Of a stretch of 64,000 bases of DNA, positions 8,877-18,193 are shown piece after piece (within the stretch, counting starts at the first letter, position 1; each line of letters begins with the position of its first letter). Origin of the DNA: Tateyamaria sp. Alg231-49. GTDB lineage: Bacteria; Pseudomonadota; Alphaproteobacteria; Rhodobacterales; Rhodobacteraceae. The notes beneath the pieces are model-generated. The model did not search any database, was not told the origin of the DNA, and worked only from the letters and a program-made list of their open reading frames with translations. Position numbers and translations under genes: made by a program. The DNA lies in assembly GCF_900143535.1 (NCBI RefSeq), contig NZ_FRFA01000008.1:62001-126000 (forward strand). Direction: 5' to 3'.

Positions 8877-10001
8877 ATGGCGCCAAAGCGTCCCGAAGGT
8901 GCGGGCGCGATAGACCACCGGCCCTCCGATCAGAGGGCCAAGCCCGTGCCGTGTGCCCCTGGATCGCCTGAGCTTTATGCCGCGCTTGATCTGGGCACGA
9001 ACAGTTGTCGCATGTTGATTGCCGAGCCGCGAGGCGCGGGCTTTCATGTTGTCGACAGCTTTTCTAAATCCGTACAGCTGGGCTTGGGGCTTGAACGCTC
9101 AGGCAAACTGTCGCGTGGATCGATGGCACGCACCGTACAGGCGCTGCGCATTTGCCAGCAAAAGCTGAAGCGTCACAATGTGAACCGCATGCGTCTGGTG
9201 GCAACAGAAGCCTGTCGGCGAGCGTTTAATGCGACTGAGTTCATTGATCGTGTGCACCGCGAAACCGGACTGCGTCTGGACATCATCGAGCCCGAGGAAG
9301 AGGCACGTCTGGCAGTGGTGTCCTGCGCCCCACTGGTCAGTCCAAAGACCGAAAATCTCTTGGTGGTGGACATCGGAGGCGGATCAACCGAACTGGTCTG
9401 GATCGACCTATCCAAAGTGCCAAGGCCGGACCGCCCGCAAGCGATCATGCGCCTTCATTCGGGGTTCAAAAAGGCGATCAGCGACGTGCCCGAAGCCCGC
9501 GTGGTTGATTGGATCAGTGTACCACTGGGCGTTGCCACGTTGCGCGAGCAATTCAACGATGTGGATGATGATGCAGCACGTTTCGCGCTGATGAGCTGGT
9601 TTTTCGAGGAAAACCTGTCGAGCTTCTCTCCGTACCACGCGACCGAACCGACCGAACGCTTCCAGATCGTTGGCACCTCGGGCACAGTTACGACCGTTGC
9701 AGCCTCGCATCTGGGGTTGAAGCGCTATGACCGCGCAAAGGTGGACGGGTTGCGCATGTCCACAGAACAGATCGATACCGTCATCAGGTCCTACCTGCAG
9801 ATGGGCCCGGGCGGGCGCCGGGCGGACCCGCGTATTGGTTCAGACCGGCACGCGTTGATCATGTCGGGGGCAGCGATATTGCAGGCGCTGATGCGCTGCT
9901 GGCCCACGGACCGCCTGTCGGTGGCCGACAGGGGCCTGCGCGAGGGGTTGCTTTATGCGCAAATGAGCGCGGATGGCGTGCTGGACGATCAGTCGGCTTG
10001 A
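8877..10001 (+). CDS. Ppx/GppA-family exopolyphosphatase/pppGpp phosphatase
   Basis: The 374-residue protein of the ASKHA fold has phosphate-1 motif ALDLGTNSCRMLI, catalytic/adenosine region VVDIGGGSTELVW and IVGTSGTVTTVAA. These enzymes hydrolyse terminal phosphates from polyphosphate or pppGpp. The first ~30 residues (MAPKRPEGAGAI...) are a polar tail before the conserved fold, so an internal start remains possible. It is followed 44 bases later by rlmE, a conserved pairing in Rhodobacterales. Which substrate is used cannot be told; the length matches the short form lacking the HD-like C-terminal domain. Confidence 0.88.
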   Translation: MAPKRPEGAGAIDHRPSDQRAKPVPCAPGSPELYAALDLGTNSCRMLIAEPRGAGFHVVDSFSKSVQLGLGLERSGKLSRGSMARTVQALRICQQKLKRHNVNRMRLVATEACRRAFNATEFIDRVHRETGLRLDIIEPEEEARLAVVSCAPLVSPKTENLLVVDIGGGSTELVWIDLSKVPRPDRPQAIMRLHSGFKKAISDVPEARVVDWISVPLGVATLREQFNDVDDDAARFALMSWFFEENLSSFSPYHATEPTERFQIVGTSGTVTTVAASHLGLKRYDRAKVDGLRMSTEQIDTVIRSYLQMGPGGRRADPRIGSDRHALIMSGAAILQALMRCWPTDRLSVADRGLREGLLYAQMSADGVLDDQSA

Positions 10002-10045
10002 TGTGGGTGCGGGCGCACTGTATCGGCTGAGGCCAGCAAACAAAG

Positions 10046-10783
10046 GTGAGTGACGTGGCCAAGACCCCCACAGGAAAAAACACATCCGGGCGCGGGCAGC
10101 GTGATCTGAAGGTCAAGGTCAAGTCAGCCCGCGGTCGCAAGCTGTCCTCAACCCGCTGGTTGCAGCGTCAGTTGAACGACCCCTACGTCAAACGGGCGCA
10201 GGCCGAAGGCTATCGCGGGCGCGCGGCCTACAAGATTCTCGAACTGGATGACAAATTTCGCTTTCTCGTTCCCGGTGCGCGGATTGTCGATCTGGGCTGT
10301 GCTCCGGGTGGGTGGTGTCAGGTTGCTGTGAAACGCTGCAACGTGCTTGGTGAAAAGTCTGGCAAATCCCAAGGCACTATTCTGGGCATCGATTTACAGG
10401 AAATGGAACCGATTGCAGGTTGTGAACTCTACCAGCTCGATTTCATGGAAGACGACGCCGACCTCAAGGTCAAAGAGTGGCTTGGTGGTAAGGCGGATGT
10501 GGTGCTGTCAGACATGGCGGCCTCGTCCTCTGGACACAAACAAACTGACCATTTGCGTATCATCGCCCTGTGCGAAGCGGCAGCTTACTTTGCTTTTGAT
10601 GTTCTGGAAGAAGGCGGGACATTTGTGGCCAAGACCCTCGCAGGGGGCGCCGAGGGCAGCCTGCAACAACTGCTCAAGCGCCGGTTCACCAAGGTCGCCA
10701 ATGTAAAACCACCGGCCTCACGCGCGGACAGTTCAGAAAAATTTGTCGTAGCGACGGGATTTAAGGGCGCGTTGGACGAATAG
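10046..10783 (+). CDS. rlmE: 23S rRNA (uridine-2'-O) methyltransferase RlmE/FtsJ
   Basis: The 245-residue SAM-dependent methyltransferase would modify the 23S rRNA A-loop uridine. The SAM motif [14 protein letters not shown] is clear, followed by DMAAS with the catalytic aspartate and VAKTLAGG with the catalytic lysine. A GTG start ([11 protein letters not shown]) is used; the N-terminus is a basic, disordered extension typical of alphaproteobacterial RlmE. It lies downstream of the Ppx/GppA gene on the same strand. Its 3' end overlaps by 23 bases the convergent small gene at 10761-10958. Confidence 0.92.
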   Translation: MSDVAKTPTGKNTSGRGQRDLKVKVKSARGRKLSSTRWLQRQLNDPYVKRAQAEGYRGRAAYKILELDDKFRFLVPGARIVDLGCAPGGWCQVAVKRCNVLGEKSGKSQGTILGIDLQEMEPIAGCELYQLDFMEDDADLKVKEWLGGKADVVLSDMAASSSGHKQTDHLRIIALCEAAAYFAFDVLEEGGTFVAKTLAGGAEGSLQQLLKRRFTKVANVKPPASRADSSEKFVVATGFKGALDE

Positions 10784-10958
10784 CCGCGTCAGAAAACGAG
10801 CGCAGAGCGATCTGCTGGACGCGCTCAAGCTCATCTGGTTCGAGACGTCTGGTGCGCAACTCTTGGGCGTCGGACGCGCGATCAAGCGCCACATCGCGCT
10901 GACGCATCAACTCGAACAGGCGCATGTGGCGCGGATTTTCTGGATCTGACGACAACAT
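10761..10958 (-). CDS. Hypothetical small protein
   Basis: The 65-residue product ([20 protein letters not shown]...) is highly charged, rich in Arg, Glu and Leu, and probably mostly helical. It has no signal peptide or membrane segment. It converges on rlmE with a 23-base overlap and lies downstream of the GlxA-type regulator on the same strand. The amino-acid make-up is protein-like and unlike an antisense shadow, but I do not recognise a family. Confidence 0.45.
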   Translation of the reverse strand: MLSSDPENPRHMRLFELMRQRDVALDRASDAQELRTRRLEPDELERVQQIALRSFSDAAIRPTRP

Positions 10959-11026
10959 GGCCTTTGCCTAACCGCCTATTTGGGCGGGCAAAGGGACTTA
11001 ATGTGGTGAATTTCGGACGCTTCGCC

Positions 11027-12031
11027 TTAGATCGACAGACGCGCTGCGTGCGTGCCGCGTTCACGGTATGGCGTGGTGTCATAGTGAGCACGGTAGCACT
11101 TGGAGAAATGTGAGGGTGAGGCAAACCCGCAGGCCAGCGCCACATTGATCACGCTCATATCGGTTTGCATCAGCAGGTTACGGGCTTTTTGCAACCGTAG
11201 TTCCATGTAGTACCGCTTGGGTGAGCGGTTCAGATATCGCCGGAACAGACGTTCAAGCTGGCGCGTGGACATCCCTACATCATTTGCCAGAATCGAAGGG
11301 CTGATCGGTTCCTCGATGTTTTGCTCCATGATCTGGATGACTTGGCTCAGCTTAGGATGACGCACACCGATGCGGGTGGGTACAGACAAACGCTGCGTGT
11401 CCTGATCCGTGCGGATCGACGAATAGATCAGTTGATCGGCAACTGCATTGGCCAGTTGTTCGTCATTGTCATCCGCGATCAGCTTCAACATCAGATCAAT
11501 AGAAGACGTCCCGCCAGCGGTCGTTAACCGTTTGTCATCAACCACAAAGACAGATTTGGTCAACTCAACCTCTGGGAATTCCTCGGTGAAACTATCCTGG
11601 TTTTCCCAGTGAATCGTCGCGCGCTTGCCATCAAGCAAACCCGCCTTGGCCAGCGAATAGGCGGCGGTGCAAAGCCCGGCCACAGCGGGCCCTTTGCGCG
11701 CTTCACGGCGCAACCACCCCAATAGACGTTTGGTTGTCGCCGCTTGGACGTCAATGCCGCCGCAGATCATGATCGTGTCATCCCGGCCAACCTCGTCCAG
11801 ATCCCCGTCCAGCTTGAAACCGGTGCCCGCCGAGCAATAGGCCACATCACCGCCTTCGCCGACGATACGCCAAGTATACCGTTCTTTTTCCGCCATTCGG
11901 TTGGCAATACGCAGACTTTCCAGCGCAGCAGAGAAACACAGCAAGGTGAAGTTGTTCAGCAGCACGAACACAAACCGCTTGGGCTGATCCCCTTGGGGAT
12001 GGGTCCGGGTGGCGTGGCGCGTGATCGACAT
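11027..12031 (-). CDS. GlxA-family AraC-type transcriptional regulator
   Basis: The 334-residue regulator has an N-terminal DJ-1/PfpI-like domain (FVFVLLNNFTLLCFSAALE, DDTIMICGGID, GLCTAAYSLAKAG, ATIHWE) and a C-terminal AraC double helix-turn-helix (SPSILANDVGMSTRQLERLF, then VALACGFASPSHFSKCYR). Members of this family in Rhodobacterales control amine, betaine, carnitine or arginine catabolism. It is divergent from class II aroG with a 189-base gap. It may sense a small nitrogenous metabolite, but the target is not evident from its neighbours. Confidence 0.88.
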   Translation of the reverse strand: MSITRHATRTHPQGDQPKRFVFVLLNNFTLLCFSAALESLRIANRMAEKERYTWRIVGEGGDVAYCSAGTGFKLDGDLDEVGRDDTIMICGGIDVQAATTKRLLGWLRREARKGPAVAGLCTAAYSLAKAGLLDGKRATIHWENQDSFTEEFPEVELTKSVFVVDDKRLTTAGGTSSIDLMLKLIADDNDEQLANAVADQLIYSSIRTDQDTQRLSVPTRIGVRHPKLSQVIQIMEQNIEEPISPSILANDVGMSTRQLERLFRRYLNRSPKRYYMELRLQKARNLLMQTDMSVINVALACGFASPSHFSKCYRAHYDTTPYRERGTHAARLSI

Positions 12032-12183
12032 CGCGGCGGCTTCCTAAGCTGGCGGGGGTATCAGGTCGACCGGGCCCGCTCGTTATTGGTGACGCGCACC
12101 TTGAGCATGGGCCAAACCCTAGGTCAAGTGGTCGCAATTATGATATGGTCACGTGCGCGCACCTTTTGTATAGGGGGGATCGC

Positions 12184-12210
12184 TGGCGTTAACGCCAACA
12201 TTTTTTTGCG
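12184..12210 (+). promoter_or_regulatory. Hairpin plus T-run in the aroG leader
   Basis: A perfect 14-base palindrome TGGCGTTAACGCCA (12184-12197; stem 5, loop TTAA) is followed by ACATTTTTTTG and then by the aroG ribosome-binding site GGAGAGAGA. This shape, hairpin then seven T just before a biosynthetic gene, looks like an attenuator or a weak terminator. The stem is short, and the palindrome could equally be a protein-binding operator. Confidence 0.4.
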
Positions 12211-12220
12211 GAGAGAGACG

Positions 12221-13594
12221 ATGAGCAATTGGACAAAATCTGACTGGCGCACACTGCCCCGGATACAGATGCCCGATTATACCGACGCTGCGGCCCTGAA
12301 CGCGGTTGAGGCGCAGCTTTCCAAGTATCCACCGCTTGTTTTTGCAGGCGAAGCACGCAGGCTGACCAAACACCTGGCTGATGCCGGGCGCGGGGATGCG
12401 TTCCTGCTCCAAGGGGGCGATTGCGCAGAAGCCTTTGATCAGTTCAGCGCAGACGGCATCCGCGACACGTTCAAGGTGATGCTGCAAATGTCGATGGTGC
12501 TGACCTATGGCGCCAAGGTGCCGGTGATCAAACTGGGCCGCATGGCCGGTCAATTTGCCAAGCCACGCTCGGCCCCGACCGAAACAATCGATGGCGTGGA
12601 ACTGCCCAGCTACCGCGGTGACATCATCAACGGTCTGGACTTCACCCCCGAGGCACGCATTCCTGATCCAAAGAAGATGTTGCAGGCCTACACACAGGCA
12701 GCGGCCACGCTGAATTTGCTGCGGGCCTTCTCGACTGGTGGCTATGCAGACATGAACATGGTGCATTCGTGGACCCTTGGGTTTGCGGAAGGCGCTGAGG
12801 CCGAAAAGTACCGTGAGATTGCCACGCGCATTCAGGATACCATCGATTTCATGGCGGCCGCTGGAATCGACGCGGACACCACGCACGAATTTTCATCGGT
12901 GGAATTCTACACCAGCCACGAGTCGCTGTTGTTAGAATACGAAGAGGCGCTGACCCGCGTTGACTCAACCTCTGGCAAGTGGCTGGCCGGGTCCGGGCAC
13001 ATGATCTGGATCGGGGACCGTACCCGTCAACCTGACGGAGCACATGTGCATTTCGCAAGCGGCGTCCAGAACCCGATTGGCCTCAAATGCGGCCCAACGA
13101 TGACGTCCGAAGACCTCAAGGCGCTGATGGCAAAACTGAACCCGAACAATGAAGAGGGACGTTTGACCCTGATCGCACGCTTTGGGGCAGGAGCCGTCGG
13201 TGAAAACCTGCCGCGCCTGATCAATACAGTGCGGGAAGAAGGCGCAAACGTCACTTGGGTCTGCGATCCGATGCACGGCAACACGATCAAGTCCTCGACA
13301 GGGTACAAGACGCGGCCCTTCGAGTCGGTCTTGCGCGAAGTGCGCGAATTCTTTGGGGTGCACGCATCCGAAGGGACGATCCCAGGCGGTGTTCATTTTG
13401 AGATGACAGGGCAGGACGTGACCGAATGCACGGGCGGTGTGCGTGCAGTGACGGATGAGGACCTGTCTGATCGTTATCACACAGCCTGCGATCCGCGCCT
13501 GAACGCCTCGCAATCACTGGAACTGGCGTTCTTGGTCGCCGAAGAACTCTCGAACCTGCGCCGTGCGCGGGGCGGGGCACGCGCAGCCAGCTAA
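12221..13594 (+). CDS. aroG: Class II 3-deoxy-7-phosphoheptulonate (DAHP) synthase
   Basis: The 457-residue enzyme condenses phosphoenolpyruvate and erythrose-4-phosphate to DAHP, the entry step of the shikimate pathway. Class II (plant/AroG-II) hallmarks are the N-terminal W-R-x-x-P region (SDWRTLPRIQMPDY), LLQGGDCAEAF, the GRMAGQFAKPRS segment, WIGDRTRQ, CDPMHGNT and GGVHFEMTGQDVTEC. Start chosen at MSNWTKSDW because of the GGAGAGAGA ribosome-binding site. An in-frame ATG 27 codons upstream at 12140 would run through the leader hairpin and is less likely. It ends at a strong terminator. Confidence 0.95.
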   Translation: MSNWTKSDWRTLPRIQMPDYTDAAALNAVEAQLSKYPPLVFAGEARRLTKHLADAGRGDAFLLQGGDCAEAFDQFSADGIRDTFKVMLQMSMVLTYGAKVPVIKLGRMAGQFAKPRSAPTETIDGVELPSYRGDIINGLDFTPEARIPDPKKMLQAYTQAAATLNLLRAFSTGGYADMNMVHSWTLGFAEGAEAEKYREIATRIQDTIDFMAAAGIDADTTHEFSSVEFYTSHESLLLEYEEALTRVDSTSGKWLAGSGHMIWIGDRTRQPDGAHVHFASGVQNPIGLKCGPTMTSEDLKALMAKLNPNNEEGRLTLIARFGAGAVGENLPRLINTVREEGANVTWVCDPMHGNTIKSSTGYKTRPFESVLREVREFFGVHASEGTIPGGVHFEMTGQDVTECTGGVRAVTDEDLSDRYHTACDPRLNASQSLELAFLVAEELSNLRRARGGARAAS

Positions 13595-13609
13595 ACCTCA
13601 ATCAAAGAT

Positions 13610-13650
13610 GAAAAAAGCGCGAGAGGTCATCACCTCTCGCGCTTTTTTTT
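13610..13650. terminator. Bidirectional rho-independent terminator after aroG
   Basis: The 12-base-pair stem AGCGCGAGAGGT / ACCTCTCGCGCT with a CATC loop has six A before and eight T after it. It can therefore terminate aroG on the plus strand and the convergent PAS gene (stop at 13668) on the minus strand. Confidence 0.92.
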
Positions 13651-13667
13651 CTTGCTCAGTCTGCTGG

Positions 13668-14366
13668 TCAGTTGTCTGATTTTACCACACGCAGATACGG
13701 CACGTCCGCTCGGGGCGTATGAGACTTGAAGGCACGCGCAGGCTCAGCGAACCCATCAGCGGGCTGAGGTGCTTCGGTCACGTTGGGCGCAGGCGCTTGT
13801 GCTACCGGTAATGTGGAGGGTGCGGTAATCGACCGAATCTTGGCCCCAACCACATCAAAGCGGCGCGGGGTGTGCCCGATTTCGCCCTGCGCTACGAGGC
13901 AGCCCAGAATGCGGCTGACATCGCCCAGATCGCTTTTGAGTGGCAGCAACAGTAAACGGCCTTCCAACTGAGGTTTGGTCACGCTGGTCTCTGCGTTCAG
14001 GCGCATCTCGCACACCGCTGGGCGCTGACATACGTCTTCAAGCAAATCGTTGATCTGACGTCGGCAGGGCGGCGTGATCAGCGAAGTAAGCGGCATCCCG
14101 CGCACTTCCATTCCCATCAGGTCGCTTAAGTGGCTACCTGCGATACGGATACGGGCCATTCCGGGCGCAATGCGCTCCAAAACGAACGTATACTCCAGTG
14201 CGGATTCGATACCCCGAGGATCAATCTCGGACCGTTTCGGCATAAGGCGTGCACCACGCAAACCTTCCCAATAGGCCTCAACCTGGGAAATAGCGGAATA
14301 TCCAACTTCTGCGCGAAATTCTGTCATAACGGCGATATTGTGCGGGCTGTAATCTGATTTGTCCAT
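13668..14366 (-). CDS. PAS-domain (PF07310-type) protein
   Basis: The 232-residue protein contains the YWEGLRGARLMPKRSEIDPRG...LEYTFVLERIAPGMARIRIAG signature of the alphaproteobacterial PAS_5 family, with a DLMGMEVRGMPLTSL core. There is no transmembrane segment and no kinase or DNA-binding output, so it is probably a soluble sensor or adaptor. The start at MDKSDYSPHN is preferred since conserved similarity begins soon after; an ATG at 14414 is the alternative. The C-terminal ~60 residues are Pro/Ala-rich and look unstructured. It converges on aroG and shares its terminator. Confidence 0.75.
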   Translation of the reverse strand: MDKSDYSPHNIAVMTEFRAEVGYSAISQVEAYWEGLRGARLMPKRSEIDPRGIESALEYTFVLERIAPGMARIRIAGSHLSDLMGMEVRGMPLTSLITPPCRRQINDLLEDVCQRPAVCEMRLNAETSVTKPQLEGRLLLLPLKSDLGDVSRILGCLVAQGEIGHTPRRFDVVGAKIRSITAPSTLPVAQAPAPNVTEAPQPADGFAEPARAFKSHTPRADVPYLRVVKSDN

Positions 14367-14550
14367 CTTCTGAGTGTCGCAGTCTAATTCAAGGGTGAAG
14401 CATGCTGTGTTCATGTCCGTGTTGATACCAATATGTATCAAATTCGCGTCGAACGTAGGTCAAAACATAACAACTGGTTAATCTGCCCCGCGCCACAAAG
14501 CAGCAGGCTTTGGCTTGCCCCCTCTGGACACAGACCCTAAACGCTTGGGT

Positions 14551-15492
14551 ATGACCAAGGTATCGCCCGGCGCCGATGGGGGCGCAAAAACACAAAAACA
14601 TGTCATCCGTTCCATGACCGGATTTGCTGCAGCAAACGGCGCACTTGAACCGTTCCGCTGGTCTTGGGATGTCCGATCTGTAAACGGCAAGGGGTTGGAC
14701 GTGCGCCTGCGGGTCCCCGACTGGATCGACGGGCTTGAAGCGGCGTTGCGCCCCTTGGTTCTGGCCCGTGCGGCACGGGGTAACGTGACATTGTCCTTGC
14801 GCCTGTCGCGTGATGATGCGGTCGCATCCGTGACCCTGAACACCACCCAAATGAAAGCCACCGTGCAATCCCTGCTTGATATCGAGGCCGAGGCGATGGA
14901 GCAGGGGCTGTCCCTTGCTCCGTCACGCGCCAGCGATATTGCGGTGATGCGCGGTGTTTTGGAGCAAAGCGTGGGCCAGGACGATCCGGCCCCATTGCGC
15001 GCCGCGCTTGTGGCCGAGTTGCCCGAGATTTTGGAGGCATTCGATGCCATGCGCCAAAGCGAAGGGAGTGCTTTGCGCGCTGTATTGGTCGCTCAATTAG
15101 ACGAGGTGGCGACGCTGACGAAAGAGGCCGCAACATTGGCCGAGGCACGCAAGGACGAGGTCGCGACCACATTGAAAGAGAACCTCGCCCGCGTTCTGGA
15201 CAATACCGACGGGGCCGATCCGGACCGCGTCGCTCAGGAATTGGCACTGCTTGCCGTCAAGGCCGATGTCACCGAAGAGATCGATCGTCTCTACACCCAT
15301 GTAGGCGCGGCCCGTGTCTTGCTGGATGAGGGTGGCAGCGTGGGCCGCAAACTCGACTTTCTGATGCAAGAGTTCAATCGCGAGGCCAACACCTTGTGTT
15401 CCAAGGCGCAAAACGCAGACCTCACACGCGTCGGATTGGCGCTTAAGGCGCTGATCGACCAGATGCGCGAGCAAGTACAGAACGTGGAATAG
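14551..15492 (+). CDS. YicC-family endoribonuclease
   Basis: The 313-residue protein of the YicC/YloC family carries the N-terminal SMTGFA motif, [20 protein letters not shown], and the C-terminal [18 protein letters not shown] and CSKA motifs with conserved acidic residues that bind metal. Family members cleave RNA. The start is uncertain: ATG 14551 gives a 21-residue polar lead, whereas ATG 14614 starts at the conserved MTGF; neither has a strong ribosome-binding site. It lies 4 bases before gmk, a conserved yicC-gmk pairing. Confidence 0.85.
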   Translation: MTKVSPGADGGAKTQKHVIRSMTGFAAANGALEPFRWSWDVRSVNGKGLDVRLRVPDWIDGLEAALRPLVLARAARGNVTLSLRLSRDDAVASVTLNTTQMKATVQSLLDIEAEAMEQGLSLAPSRASDIAVMRGVLEQSVGQDDPAPLRAALVAELPEILEAFDAMRQSEGSALRAVLVAQLDEVATLTKEAATLAEARKDEVATTLKENLARVLDNTDGADPDRVAQELALLAVKADVTEEIDRLYTHVGAARVLLDEGGSVGRKLDFLMQEFNREANTLCSKAQNADLTRVGLALKALIDQMREQVQNVE

Positions 15493-15496
15493 CCCT

Positions 15497-16150
15497 ATGA
15501 CGACCGACCAGACGAAACGCCGTGGGCTGCTGATCATCCTGTCTTCGCCATCGGGAGCCGGGAAAAGCACCTTGGCGCACCGCTTGCGCGCCTGGGACAA
15601 TGACATTGTTTTCTCGGTGTCCTCCACCACTCGGGACGCGCGCCCGGGTGAAGAGGATGGGGAGCATTACCATTTTGTGTCGGTCGATGATTTTAAAGCA
15701 TCGGTAAAGCGATCCGAGATGCTCGAACACGCTCACGTATTCGGCAATTTTTATGGCTCCCCCAAAGGCCCGGTGTCCGAGGCGATTGAGCAAGGGCGCG
15801 ACGTGCTCTTTGACATCGATTGGCAGGGTGCACAGCAAATCCGCAACTCAGACCTTGGCATGCACACGCTGTCGATCTTTTTGCTGCCCCCCTCCATCAC
15901 CGAATTGCACCGCCGTCTGGTGGCACGCAATCAAGACAGCGAAGACGTCATCGAAAAGCGCATGCGCAAAAGCTGGGATGAAATCAGCCGGTGGGATTCC
16001 TATGATTTCGTGCTGGTCAACGACACCCTCGATCACACCGAAGCGCAGCTGAAAACGATCATTCAGGCGACGCGCCTTCGCCGATTGCAGCAACCTGACC
16101 TGACGGATCACGTGCGCGACCTGCAAACCCAGTTTGAGGAGCTAAAATGA
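15497..16150 (+). CDS. gmk: Guanylate kinase
   Basis: The 217-residue enzyme phosphorylates GMP to GDP with ATP. It shows the P-loop [10 protein letters not shown], the GMP-binding region ([10 protein letters not shown] and EDGEHYHF), the lid and [11 protein letters not shown]. Length is normal. It sits 4 bases after the yicC-like gene and overlaps the following carbonic anhydrase-like gene by 4 bases, so the run yicC-gmk-CA-CHMI-transsulfuration enzyme is probably one transcript. Confidence 0.96.
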   Translation: MTTDQTKRRGLLIILSSPSGAGKSTLAHRLRAWDNDIVFSVSSTTRDARPGEEDGEHYHFVSVDDFKASVKRSEMLEHAHVFGNFYGSPKGPVSEAIEQGRDVLFDIDWQGAQQIRNSDLGMHTLSIFLLPPSITELHRRLVARNQDSEDVIEKRMRKSWDEISRWDSYDFVLVNDTLDHTEAQLKTIIQATRLRRLQQPDLTDHVRDLQTQFEELK

Positions 16151-16674
16151 CCCTTTATGCCCTTGGTACAGACAGTCCCGAAATCCATGAGGATACGTGG
16201 GTCGCGCCTGATGCGAACGTCATTGGAAAAGTGGTTTTAGAACGCGCTGCAAGCATCTGGTTTGGCTGCACAATTCGCGCCGATCACGAAGAGATTCGGA
16301 TTGGTGAAGGCTCTAACGTTCAGGAAAACTGTGTCATGCATATCGACGCAGGCTTTCCGCTTACAATCGGTGCGGGTTGCACAATCGGGCACAAGGTCAT
16401 GCTGCACGGCTGTACGATCGGAGATAACACGCTGATCGGAATGGGTGCGACCGTTTTGAACGGCGCGCGCATCGGCAAGAACTGCCTGATCGGGGCAGGG
16501 GCGCTGATCACCGAAGGCAAGGAAATTCCTGATGGCTCTTTGGTTATGGGGATGCCGGGCAAGGTCGTCCGGGAACTCGACGAAGCGGCCATTCAAGGCC
16601 TGCGCGCCTCGGCGTTACATTATCAGGACAACATGCGCCGCTTTCGCGACACCATGACAGAGGTTACGGGCTAA
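16147..16674 (+). CDS. Gamma-carbonic-anhydrase-family hexapeptide protein
   Basis: The 175-residue left-handed beta-helix protein is built of hexapeptide repeats ([35 protein letters not shown]). The histidines in the VMHID and IGHKVMLHG motifs match the zinc ligands of gamma-class carbonic anhydrase-like proteins (YrdA/PaaY type). It would act as a trimer in the cytoplasm. Start and stop both overlap neighbouring genes by a few bases, so translation is coupled. Real carbonic anhydrase activity is variable in this family and not provable from sequence. Confidence 0.88.
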   Translation: MTLYALGTDSPEIHEDTWVAPDANVIGKVVLERAASIWFGCTIRADHEEIRIGEGSNVQENCVMHIDAGFPLTIGAGCTIGHKVMLHGCTIGDNTLIGMGATVLNGARIGKNCLIGAGALITEGKEIPDGSLVMGMPGKVVRELDEAAIQGLRASALHYQDNMRRFRDTMTEVTG

Positions 16675-16997
16675 TGCCGCATTGCGAATTGCACTACTCC
16701 GATGATCTGGACATCGACGTGCCCGCAATTCTGGCAAAGGTCGAGGCAATCATTCTGGCCCATGACTCCGAAGCGGGCGATACCAAGGGGCGGGCCTATC
16801 CCGCAGCCCAGTTCCACCACACAAACTTCAAGGCCACGCTGTCGCTGCTGTCAAAACCGCACCGCGACGCGCAGTTCGTGGCCGCCCTGCAGCGCGATGT
16901 GGTCGCCGCCATTTCCAAATTTCTGCCACGCCCCTGCTGGATGAGCATCGACATCACCTTTAGCACGCCAAACTACCACACGGAGTTTCTGGAATGA
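16674..16997 (+). CDS. 5-carboxymethyl-2-hydroxymuconate isomerase-like tautomerase
   Basis: The 107-residue protein begins with Met-Pro ([11 protein letters not shown]), the N-terminal proline being the catalytic base in the tautomerase superfamily. The AYPAAQFHHTNFKATLSLLSK segment fits the CHMI (HpaF-like) family. No homoprotocatechuate pathway genes are nearby; instead it lies between a carbonic anhydrase-like gene and a trans-sulfuration enzyme, overlapping both. The physiological substrate is therefore unknown. Confidence 0.8.
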   Translation: MPHCELHYSDDLDIDVPAILAKVEAIILAHDSEAGDTKGRAYPAAQFHHTNFKATLSLLSKPHRDAQFVAALQRDVVAAISKFLPRPCWMSIDITFSTPNYHTEFLE

Positions 16998-18181
16998 CCA
17001 AGAACGACCGCGGGTCTCTTATTCGTCCCGTACCGCTGCCAGAAAGTGCGTCACGCCCTGTGGCCACGCCACTGTCGCCCTCTGTGGTTTATGCTTCGGA
17101 CACGCCGGACATGTTGGATGCACAGTACGAAGGGGATCTGCACGGTTACACATATAGTCGCGAGGGCCATCCAAACGCAGATGTGGTCGCGCGCACCATC
17201 GATGCGATGGAAGGGGCACCGCATATGGGCGTCGTCGTGTCCTCCGGGATGGCGGCTGTCTCTGCGGTTCTTTTGGGGCTGACCAAAGCCGAAGATCACG
17301 TGATCGGGGGCAATCAGCTTTATGGCCGGTCTTTGCGGATGATGGCCGAGGATTTGCCGCGCCTCGGGATTGCCACCTCAATGGTCGATCCCGGTGACGT
17401 CGAAGCGGTGCGCGCTGCCATCCGTCCCGAAACAAAGATGATCCTCGTTGAGGTTGTGTCGAACCCAACGTTGCGTGTGGCCGACATCCTCGGCTTGTCG
17501 GCGCTGGCCAAGGAAACCGGCATTCTGCTCGTGGTGGACAATACCTTTACAACGCCGCGCAGTTTTAAGGCATACGACCACGGTGCCGACATCGTCATCC
17601 ATTCCGTGACCAAGCTGTTGGCGGGACATTCGGACGTTATGCTTGGCTATGTCTCAGCCAGGGACAAGGCGCTCAATGACCGATTGCGGGTGTTCGCCGT
17701 GACCGCGGGCATGTCGCCCAGCCCCTTTGATTGCTGGCTAGCAGAGCGGGGCATGCTGTCTTTTGAATTGCGCTTTGATCGGGCACAGTCCACAGCCGCA
17801 AAACTGGCCAAACACCTTGGCACCCTCGAAGGCGTCAAGCGCGTGATTTACCCTGCACGGCGGGACCACCCCGATCACTTACGGGCCGAGGCACTGCTTA
17901 AGGGTCAGTACTGCAACATGGTCAGCTTTGAGATCGAAGGCACGCGGGCGGCAGCCAATGCGCTGGCACGTGGCGCTGAGGGCCTTAGCTTTGCCCCCAC
18001 GCTTGGGGATGTGGGCACCACGCTGTCGCACCCCGCGTCTTCCTCGCACCGCGCACTGACAGCGGAAAAACGGGCAGAACTCGGCATGTCCGAAGGGTTC
18101 TTTCGCGTTTCTGTTGGTCTTGAAGACCCGGACGCCCTGTGTGACGTGTTTACAAGCGCCGTACAGGCCGCAACGACGTAG
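16994..18181 (+). CDS. Trans-sulfuration PLP enzyme (cystathionine lyase/synthase family)
   Basis: The 395-residue fold-type I PLP enzyme has the YSREGHPNADVV N-terminal motif, SSGMAAVSAVLL, LVVDNTFTTP and HSVTKLLAGHSDVMLG, where the lysine binds PLP. The C-terminal SFAPTLGDVGTTLSHPASSSH and FFRVSVGLED are conserved in the Cys/Met metabolism group. It could be cystathionine beta/gamma-lyase, gamma-synthase or a methionine gamma-lyase-like enzyme; these cannot be separated by eye. It overlaps the isomerase gene by 4 bases and precedes phoR by 12 bases. Confidence 0.85.
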   Translation: MTKNDRGSLIRPVPLPESASRPVATPLSPSVVYASDTPDMLDAQYEGDLHGYTYSREGHPNADVVARTIDAMEGAPHMGVVVSSGMAAVSAVLLGLTKAEDHVIGGNQLYGRSLRMMAEDLPRLGIATSMVDPGDVEAVRAAIRPETKMILVEVVSNPTLRVADILGLSALAKETGILLVVDNTFTTPRSFKAYDHGADIVIHSVTKLLAGHSDVMLGYVSARDKALNDRLRVFAVTAGMSPSPFDCWLAERGMLSFELRFDRAQSTAAKLAKHLGTLEGVKRVIYPARRDHPDHLRAEALLKGQYCNMVSFEIEGTRAAANALARGAEGLSFAPTLGDVGTTLSHPASSSHRALTAEKRAELGMSEGFFRVSVGLEDPDALCDVFTSAVQAATT

Positions 18182-18193
18182 ACGAGGTGCGAG

